A DNA stretch of 64,000 bases from assembly GCA_037355855.1 (NCBI GenBank), contig CM074760.1:2596501-2660500 (forward strand), read 5' to 3'. Shown piece by piece: positions 32,945 through 42,280 of the stretch; within the stretch, counting starts at the first letter, position 1; every line of letters begins with the position of its first letter. The translations under genes and the position numbers were made by a program. The DNA comes from Pseudo-nitzschia pungens. Taxonomy: Eukaryota > Bacillariophyta > Bacillariophyceae > Bacillariales > Bacillariaceae. The notes under the pieces are model-generated. The model was not told the DNA's origin. It worked only from the letters and a program-made list of their open reading frames with translations, and did no database searches.

Positions 32945-34264
32945 CGATGCCATCGCGCGCGACGGAAACGAAACGACGGAAATGAAATGAGATACATGAG
33001 ATACGGAAATGAAATGAAATGAGATACGGATTACCGATTGCCACGGGTTCTGCGGGCAAAAGGAATGGAATGGAATGGATGCGACTCGACGCAACTCGAC
33101 GTTCAAACCCAAGGCCGGGGACCGGAACGGATCGGAACGACTGATCCGTTCCGGTTGGAGCGTACATGACTATGAATGAATGAATGAATGCAAGAATGAA
33201 TGCAAGAATGAATGAAGCAACCTCCAACACTTCCTCTCGCATTGGCAAAGTGAACGATAAAAACACGCAATAGATTGGATCGAATGGATCAAATAATGGA
33301 TCGAATGCATGGAACCGACCCAATCCGGAATACGAATAGAGTAGAATGGAATGAATGGAATGGAATGCCAAAATACTGTAGTACTAATTCGAAGAATGAT
33401 GCACCCAATTCCAGCCGGAACGGGAATTGGTTTTACGATGCAATCAGTAGAACGCAGGTTGCTCCAAACAAACATTAGGAGGACGAGGAGGAGGAGTTTG
33501 ATGGTGATGATTCTAGGTTTTTTTTAAAAGCATTCCCCAGAGATGCAGAGGTGGACTGCCGCACAGCACCACTGCGGGCACCGCGATCTGGTGCTGTGGT
33601 ACTAGTAGTAGTACTAGCTACAGGAGGCAAGAAGAAGAGGAGGCAAACAACAACAAGGAGGGGTGGCGTCCCCCTGACGGCAGCAAAATTCAAAAGGAAA
33701 TTGTTGCCGCATAGAAATTTGAAATCATCAAGAATGATGTGAACGTGTTTTGTGTTCCGTTTCTCGCGTGCCTTGTTCCTGATCTCTCTGTAGTTTGGAT
33801 TACAGTGCTATCATTTTAAATTCATCAGCAATGAGCAATGGGGAAGAAGAAAAGAAGGACTGAGGAGATCCAATCTTCTACTGGGTTTCTCCTGGGGGGG
33901 GATGACGTCTTGCCGTCTACACGTTGTGATAGTTTCCCGACTAACCGTACGTACGTCGGACGTACTGTACGTGGTTGGAGTATCTTACGAGCAGAGTCAC
34001 AAAAAATCTCGAAAAAATGGTTTTCACGTGAGAACAAGAAGCATTCTCAAGTTCCGTTCCCCGGGCATGCCGACCACCGTCTCACATACAAGTAATACCG
34101 TAAGGTTTAACTTACCCACTTCCCACTTCCGAACAGCATCATCAATCATACCGGTACAGCATTCCGGATTCCGGCAATCGAATGCACGAAAAATAATACT
34201 TCGGTAACAAACAATCGCAAACAACAACTCATAGGGAATCCATCCGAACGCGATCGGCAAAGAG
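32945..34264. other. Intergenic spacer with short tandem repeats
   Basis: Holds GGAAT/GAATG-type simple repeats (33060-33080, 33172-33215, 33340-33365), a TAGTAGTAGTACTAG patch (33600-33617), GTACGTACGTCGGACGTACTGTACG (33945-33970) and AAGGTTTAACTTACC (34100-34115). A signal-peptide-like minus ORF at 33475-33693 lacks an ATG. Confidence 0.55.
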
Positions 34265-36499
34265 ATGGCGGCAGAAACCCAAACCGAAACCCGAGCCGAC
34301 GCGGATCCTCGTCGGGATTGCCAGCCGATGCCGACGAGGAGGGGAGTGCAGACGATTACTATAGCCTCCATCGAGCGACAGCTCAAACGATTGGCCAAGC
34401 GACACAGCCGCCTCTTGCCCCTGGAGGATAACCACCACGGGTGCAGCAGCAATAACAACAAGGACAACAACAACAGCAACAATGGCAGCGGGAAAAAGAG
34501 AAAGAATCGAAAGGGCTTTTTGCAACACCGCCACATCGAGTCCGACTTTCACGACAACTACAATGATCACGACGACGAAACAGACGAAACAAACAACGAT
34601 AATGATAGTGACGATGATGATGATTACTGGATGTCCCGGTTTCGAGAATTCGCCATCACCGTCTGCCACGCCGGAAGAATTCCGCGCAAGGAACTCTTCG
34701 AGGCCTGGGCGATGGCGCTCTACGTCAATCACTACTTTCCTCCGCCGCCGCCGCTGCTTTCCGCGGACGCCAGCGAGAATGGCAACCCCCGCGAAAACGC
34801 TCACCGCAACACGTACTATTCCCGCGTGGCCGATCTCTGCAGCGGGCACGGATTGGTCTCGTGGGCCATTTTGTTCCTGGACCACAACCGCCAGCGGACG
34901 GCGGTGTGCATCGACATTCGCATCCCCCGGACGTGCGACAGCCTGGAGCAGACCATGCTCTCGCGCCACCCGGACGTGGTTCTGTGTGGTCCGGAACCGG
35001 AAACGCTCGCGGCTCCCGCCTCCGACGATGGCAACGGCGAAAGCAAGGACGAACCGTCCTCCGCCGACGAAACGCCAGCGGCATCCCCCGATGCAAATCC
35101 GTATGACACTCCGAACGACAACAATCCCGCCGGTCGACACCGCAACCACCGCCATAGGCGATGGCACTGGGTCGAGGGCGACATTTGCAAGGACGTTGCG
35201 GCCGATGCCTCCAATCTCCTGGTCGGGGTCCACTGCTGCGGGACCCTCTCGGACACCATTCTCGATCTGGCCATAAAATCCAGATCGGCCCTGGCGCTGG
35301 TCCCCTGCTGCCACACGAGGCGGTCCCTTCCCCACCCCTACCGCCACGGGCCCCGCCGCGAATTCGATGCGGTGCTGCAGCGCAACCAAGAAACGAACCG
35401 CACCCGAATGGAAGCTTTTAACAACAACGGTGACAACGACCAATCGCGACCCGAACTCCTTCCCACGACGCTGACCGATTTCGTCGATCGGGGCCGGATC
35501 CAGAAACTGACCGATGCCGGATTCACGGTGAAGGAAGAGTACATTCCGTCCGTGATTACGCCCAAGAATCGCATCCTCTTTGCGACGCCGCAGCCGACTC
35601 CGCCACCACTGCTCGTCGACGATGACGATGACGATGACGAAAACGCCGACGATGTGAGTGGCAACGGAACACACAAGAACGAGAACAAGAACGAGAACGA
35701 GCCGGCCATCGCCGCAGAGGCGGAGGCGGAAACGCCCAAACCATCCCAGACGAACACGAAAACGAAAACGAAAACGAAGCGCCACAAGCACAAGGGCAAG
35801 AACAAGGCCCCCCCGTTTTCCATCCCGCTGGCAAACACCCCCGAAGCCCGCGCCATTCTCGCCTCGCAATCGGGACGGACCGCGGCGTTGTTGCGCAAGG
35901 TGGAACCCTACCAGTACCTGTCCCTGTGCATCTACCTCTCCGATCCCGAAGCATCGCCGACCGAGCGCGACCTCGAGGCCTTTGCGAACGCCCGGATCGA
36001 AGAGTACTCGAACGCGCGCCGGGGAAAGCCGAACGCCGAGTCCGGGTCTGGCCCCGAAAACGAACGCGAACGCGAAAACAACCCCCTAGCCAATTCCAAT
36101 TCCAATTCCAATGCCGGTACCAAACCCACTGTACGCACAGAACCCACGAGAGAACCCACTAACGATACAAAACCAGCGGCCGCCAGACGCGTGGTTCGAA
36201 CCCGCGTGACATACGAAACCGACCGGCCCTACCAAAATCCCGACGGGCGCTGGTCGAGGTCCCTCGGCATCCGATACGGCGTTCACAACGAACACAAAGA
36301 CGTCGCGGGAACGCTGTTCCCCCACCTGACCAAGGAGGAAGCCAAGGAATTGCACACGATGGTCTGCCAGGAGATCCACGAGGGAGGCATCCATGGCATC
36401 CGGCTCAAGCAGGGCTTTCGGCGCAAGAGGGACCCGCACCTCGACCTGCCTCCCAAAAGCGACACAAAAACAAAAGCAAAAACAAAACCGGAGCTCTAA
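34265..36499 (+). CDS. Class I SAM-dependent methyltransferase-fold protein, function unknown
   Basis: Single exon, 744 residues. After a low-complexity N-terminus (Asn/Asp runs to about residue 120), a Rossmann methyltransferase core is visible: motif I VADLCSGHGLVSW (about 188-200), CIDIRIPRTCDSLE (motif II, acidic residue after the second strand), and NLLVGVHCCGTLSD (about 318-330), followed by ALVPCCH. The V-G-x-H-x-C-G-x-L-S-D and P-C-C-H pairs resemble the METTL25/RRNAD1-like and TRM13-like groups, but I cannot assign one. The core is interrupted by acidic and Lys-Thr-rich inserts. A C-terminal 100 residues (RTRVTYETDRPYQNPDGRW, then GTLFPHLTKEEAKELH) look like an additional folded domain. 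The GC-rich codon bias matches the MUS81-like neighbour. Confidence 0.72.
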   Translation: MAAETQTETRADADPRRDCQPMPTRRGVQTITIASIERQLKRLAKRHSRLLPLEDNHHGCSSNNNKDNNNSNNGSGKKRKNRKGFLQHRHIESDFHDNYNDHDDETDETNNDNDSDDDDDYWMSRFREFAITVCHAGRIPRKELFEAWAMALYVNHYFPPPPPLLSADASENGNPRENAHRNTYYSRVADLCSGHGLVSWAILFLDHNRQRTAVCIDIRIPRTCDSLEQTMLSRHPDVVLCGPEPETLAAPASDDGNGESKDEPSSADETPAASPDANPYDTPNDNNPAGRHRNHRHRRWHWVEGDICKDVAADASNLLVGVHCCGTLSDTILDLAIKSRSALALVPCCHTRRSLPHPYRHGPRREFDAVLQRNQETNRTRMEAFNNNGDNDQSRPELLPTTLTDFVDRGRIQKLTDAGFTVKEEYIPSVITPKNRILFATPQPTPPPLLVDDDDDDDENADDVSGNGTHKNENKNENEPAIAAEAEAETPKPSQTNTKTKTKTKRHKHKGKNKAPPFSIPLANTPEARAILASQSGRTAALLRKVEPYQYLSLCIYLSDPEASPTERDLEAFANARIEEYSNARRGKPNAESGSGPENERERENNPLANSNSNSNAGTKPTVRTEPTREPTNDTKPAAARRVVRTRVTYETDRPYQNPDGRWSRSLGIRYGVHNEHKDVAGTLFPHLTKEEAKELHTMVCQEIHEGGIHGIRLKQGFRRKRDPHLDLPPKSDTKTKAKTKPEL

Positions 36500-37402
36500 C
36501 AAAACGAAGCAGAGCAAAACAAAACAAAACAAAGCGGTGAGTTGGTGCTGCTGCGCACGACGCACGCACTTGCGGAACCTTGGCATCGCAAGGGGGGGAA
36601 GCCCGAATGACCGGGTGGCAGGGGTCCAATGATTTGGAATTCAATGCAAAATACTATGACTACTATTATAATTGTTATTATTTTGAAGTACATGGAGTTG
36701 TGTACACGAAACGTTTTGAAGTCTGCGCCGATTATACGACAGTTTACTTCTTCCTATGGACGGACGTCGGAGAAGGAGCGAACAGTCAACTCAACCAGAG
36801 TACGAGTACATATGCATACGCATAGTAGCACCGTTTGACCTGCTGTTCGTTGAAATCAAGCCGACCACGATGGAACGAATGGTCCTGTGCCGTCTCTACA
36901 TTGATACATGGGTGATGTGAACTGACCCCTGAATCCTACCGTATGAATACTGGTATAACAATAATCATTGCAGTATTCGTTCGACGCAATATAGATAACT
37001 ACTGCAGAACGTCTACGAATTCGTGTGATAGCATCAATAATTTTCGAAAAGCAGAACGAACACCCAACGGTATGAAGTGCGTACAGTTTTGACAAAACGA
37101 GTGATAGCTAATTTCATACGGGAATGTTGTCTCCTATCAAGCCATGATAGCGAAACTACGCATTGCAGAGCTATGGGCCTCAGAACAGTACACGGAGAGC
37201 AATCCGTGAATGGTTTGTTTCGTCGACTAATGGTTTTTTTTTTCCTGCATCAAAGGCCGATCTTGTCGAATGTCTGGGACGCATCCATGTTGGATTCGAA
37301 ATTCAAAATGCACTCGAGTACCACTTCTATTGCGGAAGATTGTCACGGCAACATCATCCCGGTTTCGCCAAACGAATGCCAGCCACTACTCCATCCGGTT
37401 TT
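36500..37402. other. Spacer between convergent genes
   Basis: Begins with an AAAAC-rich stretch right after the methyltransferase stop (36500-36535). No supported gene. Confidence 0.55.
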
Positions 37403-38641
37403 CTAGGGGTTGTAGAAGCCGTGGAGTCGTTGAATGAGAATCTCGCGACTCCCGTCGATCTCGAGCTTGCGGTCTTGGAGAGCCTTGCGCAGCAAACCCA
37501 CACTCCAGCTGCGGTACCAAACCTCGGGGTCGTCGGTCGAGTCGTCCGAGTCGATGTATTTTTTTCCGTGAGCCACGGAGAAATCGAGCAATTCCTCGAG
37601 GAGCTGGTTGCATGCCCGAACGCTCGACCAGCCCTCTACCGAACGCTTCGCGGTGAATGGATCCGAGACGAATGCACGCATGGCTGCTTCCTTCAAGAGC
37701 GCGCACGAAAGAGGATCGGCCCAGTGCATCAGTTCGGCAGCGTTCCTCACCGTGAGAAAATCCTTCACCAGAGTCCATTCCGCATAGAGTTTCAGCTGTG
37801 TGCAATGGAATCGATCCGCGGCGACCAAAATTCTCTTGGTCGTGTCAATGTCCTTCGTTTCTGGCTCGCGGACCGTGTAGACGTACTCCAGAACGGACAA
37901 AAAGACTTCTCCCGGAACTTCCGAAATGGGAATCTGTGGACGGGAGTCGGTAGATTTCAAGTCCTTCGACAGTTGAAACAAGTGCTTGGCTCTATTGAAA
38001 AGAACCATCGAGTGAGCAAGACAACGTGTTCCGTCAGGAAGAACAAAAGTCGTATCGGCAGTCTCGGAACGGTTGTGGTACAGTTCCAAGAGATGCTCCT
38101 GAGTCTCAAATGGACATGGATTGGGATTCGAAATCGAGAGGTCAACCTCGATTTGAATTTCTGCGTCGATTTTCAACGTCGGACCTCCTCCCTCGTAATA
38201 CGGGCTGAATCGGTAAGGGGGTAAAGTAACGTCTTCATATTTCTCGCGTAAGCGATAGTCATCACCGTAAAAGTGATTAGAATCATCCATTTTCCTTCGA
38301 GCCTGACCTTTTAGTTCTCCTTTCACAAAAAATGAGCATTCTGCGTAGACCTCTTTTGCATAGACAGCTGGCTTACGCAATTGAACGAGGAAAAGGTTGT
38401 AGCACCCTAAAGGGCCAAGAGGGTCCTCGTCAACCATGAACTTGCGCATTGCCCATAAGTGTCCATGGGCCCATTGACTTCCGGATTCGATCACCGTTTG
38501 GCGTTCGGGATATTCTTCAGCATCAAACGCTTGACCCGAGAAGAAGGGAAATACGAATTGGACTCGTTCCTTGTTCGAAAGAACAATGGGTTTGGGAGCT
38601 AACTTGGCGACAGTCTTGCGCTTGCGAGAAGATGGTTCCAT
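37403..38641 (-). CDS. BTB/POZ protein with N-terminal MATH-like region and C-terminal SAP motif
   Basis: Single exon, 412 residues from ATG 38641; an upstream in-frame GTG is not used. The N-terminus has a basic patch (SSRKRKTVAKL). Residues about 20-185 look like a beta-rich TRAF/MATH-type region (W-A-H-G-H-L-W, GCYNLFLVQL). The BTB fold is clear at about 197-265: TADTTFVLPDGTRCLAHSMV, then SEVPGEVFLSVLEYVYT. A BACK-like helical part follows. The last 28 residues fit a SAP motif (GLLRKALQDRKLEIDGSREI, then LIQRLHGF). BTB-MATH proteins usually recruit substrates to cullin-3 ubiquitin ligases; a SAP motif would add nucleic-acid or chromatin binding. Cullin-3 partnership is inference. Confidence 0.8.
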   Translation of the reverse strand: MEPSSRKRKTVAKLAPKPIVLSNKERVQFVFPFFSGQAFDAEEYPERQTVIESGSQWAHGHLWAMRKFMVDEDPLGPLGCYNLFLVQLRKPAVYAKEVYAECSFFVKGELKGQARRKMDDSNHFYGDDYRLREKYEDVTLPPYRFSPYYEGGGPTLKIDAEIQIEVDLSISNPNPCPFETQEHLLELYHNRSETADTTFVLPDGTRCLAHSMVLFNRAKHLFQLSKDLKSTDSRPQIPISEVPGEVFLSVLEYVYTVREPETKDIDTTKRILVAADRFHCTQLKLYAEWTLVKDFLTVRNAAELMHWADPLSCALLKEAAMRAFVSDPFTAKRSVEGWSSVRACNQLLEELLDFSVAHGKKYIDSDDSTDDPEVWYRSWSVGLLRKALQDRKLEIDGSREILIQRLHGFYNP

Positions 38642-39421
38642 CGTGAGAGTATTCACAAAAAAATGTGGGCTACTGGGCTACTCGTACTCCTGCGTGCCGT
38701 ATCTTTCCATCATCTAAAATCGAAACAAAGTTGTTTCTGTCGACATCAATCAATAAATCTCAACAAGCAGAAACGCTTAAGGCCTCCAGAAAAAAAAGAA
38801 TGTTTTTTAACTGGTCAATGCGAAGCGCATCAGCTGAGGGCAGGGGGTGGCGCGCGTAGAGCAAAAACAGACGGACCTCAAAATATGTACGATATTCGAT
38901 GCATACCGGTACCGGTGCCATATCCGGTCGGTTGGAACTTCCATCGTTTCTTCCAGCTCCCATTTTCCAATACAGTAGAATACCGAACCCCATCCTCCGG
39001 CATATGAAGTAATAGGTGCGTAGAGTTACCATACAAAAAAGATGTCATTAGAGGGTTTGATAAAGAAGACGCTAAAAACTTCTTTCAAATGTATTACAAA
39101 TCTTCTGTATTTATCACCTATACGCATTTTAATTTCATGGATAACGACGTTAACATCGCATAGCTATCACAGGGGAAAGAAGAACACCGACGATGTCCTT
39201 CCTTTGATTTTTACGTTGTGCTGCTTTCGTCGTTTTAATAATATTATTCGTTTATTGTACTGGTACACATGGATCAAAGATCTCTCTCTTAGTGACGGAA
39301 ATGCCCACAGCTCCAATGGCTTTACGCCAACCCTATTCTGACGAATTAGCTCGCATGACTTTGCACGGTGGTGGAGTTACTCTGTTCCCCTTTCTTCGCA
39401 GCAAAGCTCCAGTTTCGGTGC
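38642..39421. other. Intergenic spacer
   Basis: 5' side of the BTB gene and 3' side of the Gly/Tyr-rich gene. It contains TACCGGTACCGGTGCC (38903-38920) and no supported gene. Confidence 0.55.
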
Positions 39422-39931
39422 TTAGAAGGAATATTGGTTGTAGCGTCTTCCACGTCCGTACCGGCGGTAGTAGTTGCCGTTGTACGGCCCGTGGTAGTAG
39501 TTGCCATAGCCGCTTTGGTAATAGCCACTGTTTTGGTAATAGCCACTGTTTTGGTTATTGTAATTGTTTTGGGACCAAGACGATTGACCACCTCCGGATG
39601 GACGCGAGTATCTTTGGTACCAGTTTGGATCTCCCCAAGGATTTCCGTACGTGAATCGTCGGTAGTTACCCCCGTCGTAGTAACCATACTCCCCGTAATA
39701 TCCCGCCGGATCGACGTACCCATAGAGGTTGTAGTGCTCCGATGGGGTGAGGCCGTAGTTGGGTTGACCCGGTGGGAGTTTTCGGCGGGATTGCACGTCT
39801 TCATCTACCTCAAGATCCTCGACGATTTCTTTGCTCGACTCTTGTGCTCCTCTCAGTCCAGAAGCGAGTGCATTCGGGACACACAAGCCGAGGACGAGGG
39901 CGAGTAATAGGGATTTCAATGCGACGTTCAT
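39422..39931 (-). CDS. Secreted Gly/Tyr/Asn-rich low-complexity protein
   Basis: Single exon, 169 residues from ATG 39931. Residues 1-24 are a signal peptide (SLLLALVLGLCVPNALA). A short acidic stretch (KEIVEDLEVDEDV) ends at SRRKL, a possible dibasic processing site. The remainder is dominated by Tyr, Gly, Asn, Ser and Arg: YGYVDPAGYYGEYGYYDGG, then NSGYYQNSGYYQSGYGNYY, ending in Y-G-R-G-R-R. Only one Cys occurs and it is in the signal peptide. Such Tyr/Gly-rich secreted proteins are often structural or adhesive; in a diatom a cell-wall or extracellular-mucilage role is plausible but unproven. A longer frame upstream of 39931 starts with a different Met and has no signal-like features. Confidence 0.8.
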   Translation of the reverse strand: MNVALKSLLLALVLGLCVPNALASGLRGAQESSKEIVEDLEVDEDVQSRRKLPPGQPNYGLTPSEHYNLYGYVDPAGYYGEYGYYDGGNYRRFTYGNPWGDPNWYQRYSRPSGGGQSSWSQNNYNNQNSGYYQNSGYYQSGYGNYYHGPYNGNYYRRYGRGRRYNQYSF

Positions 39932-42280
39932 GGTCGACGAATATAATATTCGTTCGTTCGTTCTTACTTCCTTGCTTTTTGTATTGCGCAAAAAGTTTTT
40001 GTGGAATCAAACTGTTTTGTTATTTTTTTTTGTTGGAGGAAACCGTTGTGATGATTGTGCCTCAAAGCCATCGACCTACGTGCACAACTATTATTTCCAG
40101 TCCCAAAATCTGAAAATTTGCCGTGCAGTGTAGCGGAACTATCCAAATCTTTTTTGAACGGATGGTGAACGGAATTTGGTCATCGCAACTGCTCACAACA
40201 GCTTTATTTTTGTCATCTTGAAAATTGAAACAAATAACGACAGACGATACACGAGCTAAAATTTTTGGCGGGTCCCTCGCTCGATCGAATGACTATCAAG
40301 TTTTTGGTGAAACCATTAATTTACTACGACCATTGTAACCCCGACTACAACCGCGGATCTGGCCAAGCGGGATCTAATCTCCAGACACACTACCGGTATG
40401 TCTAATGTGGGAAGTTCTTGTACCGGTAAGATCTTACATTATTTTTTGTACATACAACATCATAATGAACTAGTACAGGTAAGGTTAAGGTCTTTCTTGT
40501 ACGGTTAAAAAGCATTATTTTAACAAGTAGTAACAACAAGCGTTCATAGTTGTAATACGAAGTTGAAAGTGAATGAATCTGCTACGCCCAATTCCCAGGC
40601 GCCGTCTCGTCTGGCCAGCAACTACCAGTCTGAAGGTGTCGTGTTGCTCATTGACCAACCCTCCTAAGAGCTACTAGTATGGGACCTGCTGGTGTCCTAT
40701 GTATAGGTATACTAACTATTAGACATAGGTTGGCGGGCTAACAAAGCTGCGAGAGAGAAAGTGTGATCACATATGCAAGTGCATGTAGCAGGGCTTAAGT
40801 CCCATGCTAGAAGCAGTTGCAAAGGTGCACCGCAAGGGTGGGAAGGGTGGGAACTTTTTCTCAGACCGCCTTTGTCGGTCATTTACGTAGACAGCTTTAA
40901 GGCTCGCTCTTTGCAAAAACAATGAGAATAGTATCCATACCAAAGACCCCTGCTCAGCAACTCTGCCTACTACTCTACATTCTACTGTACCTGCTCATTC
41001 CTCACTGCTCAGCTCTGTTCACTAGTACAGCACTGGACAATGGTAGTCTTGGGTAAGACAAGTAACCTTAACCTTTCTGTAGTACCTGTAATCAATACGA
41101 AGTAATTACTACGTATTCAGTACGAAGTGGGGCGTACACGTACCGTACGTAGCATAAGATATTAGAATGTTGATAATTACGAAGTACGAAGTAGAAGTAG
41201 TAGGTGTACAGTAAGATTTTACGAGTAGTTACCGTACTTCGTATCTTTTTTTCGTTCTTGGATGTTCTTGGATGATGTTTGATGCCTTGGTTTCTCCATC
41301 CTTTCATCTTTCATCTCTTGAATTTCAAAAATTAATGGTGTTGCCAAGGGTGAATCACTCATTCAAGCAAGTAATCAGTCAATCAATCGCCAAGCCGAGG
41401 TTTGTAGGCAATCATGCGACAATCCCACCAGAAATAGGAATGTCTCTCCCTCTCAGGCCGTAATGAGAAACGTCTGAGATAGTCGGATCCGATTGCCGAG
41501 AATTTCTGTCTCACCGTAACTTTGTCGCCAGGCGTTTGCCATAGCGGTGCGTTCCACTCGCAGGTAGGAAGGCGGGCGGGCAGTCTACGCTCTGCATTGT
41601 TAAGGGAAAGAAAGAAAAAAAGAGTTGCGCGTTCCAAGCATAGAGAGTGCCCTACTCCAGCGAGATATGCGTTGGAACAAACTACCCCTCAGAGAGTACC
41701 GCCGTCCTACTCTTGACGAGGAATCAGGAGGCTCGTTTTCGTTTTAGCTCTCTTGACTTAGTTCAAAGAATGATCCTGGTGATCGTTCGGAACCTACAAA
41801 AGAAGACTGTTACATGTGACAAAATTTATGCAAAGAATGAGATTCGAGCACGACCTTTGACTAACAATTGGTGTATCCACGGTACTCGGTCGGTTTTGGT
41901 AGACCCTCAAAACGATCCAACGCCAAAAATGTTGTTTGATCACTCATCAAAAAGAATGTTCGCAAATGATATCAGACCCTTGAGTTTTATTTGTGTTGTT
42001 TCACAAGGTGCACGCAATCGGCAACTATAGTGGAACGCTTTTTCCCCTTTTCTTCCTTTGATACTGCGTTCGATCAACCGTATCGAAAAGAATCTGCCGT
42101 TGAGATGTTGGCGGAATTGCCTTTGCCCCAAGACGTGACATCGGTGGACGTTCCTCCTTCTGCCCACAAACTCATATCGAACGTGCTTGTATGTTGTGTG
42201 GACACAAAGTGCAGAACGTTGAATGAATAGTCGAGAAGGGACTCTCTGGACACTGGAAGCACAGAGTGGACATTAGGACA
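39932..42280. other. Intergenic spacer, about 2.3 kb
   Basis: Separates the Gly/Tyr-rich gene and the metalloprotease. Word clusters TACCGGTAAGATCTTA (40420-40440), AGGTAAGGTTAAGG (40475-40490), TACGAAGTAATTACTACGTA (41095-41120) and TACGAAGTACGAAGTAGAAGTAG (41178-41202). ORFs of up to 127 codons (41647-42030) have no recognisable features. Confidence 0.55.

Noticed and set aside
33475..33693. Minus-strand ORF with signal-peptide-like start and Ser-rich tail
   Set aside because: It opens with TTG and has no ATG in frame, and the tail is from a simple GAGGAG repeat.
34229..35869. 546-codon minus-strand frame opposite the methyltransferase gene
   Set aside because: Val/Arg/Phe-rich shadow of acidic coding repeats.
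36180..36215. GGTTCGAACCC box resembling a tRNA B-box/T-arm
   Set aside because: It lies inside the methyltransferase coding frame and no acceptor, D or anticodon arms can be folded around it.
41647..42030. 127-codon plus-strand ORF upstream of the metalloprotease
   Set aside because: No domain and no in-phase splice into the protease; treated as spacer.
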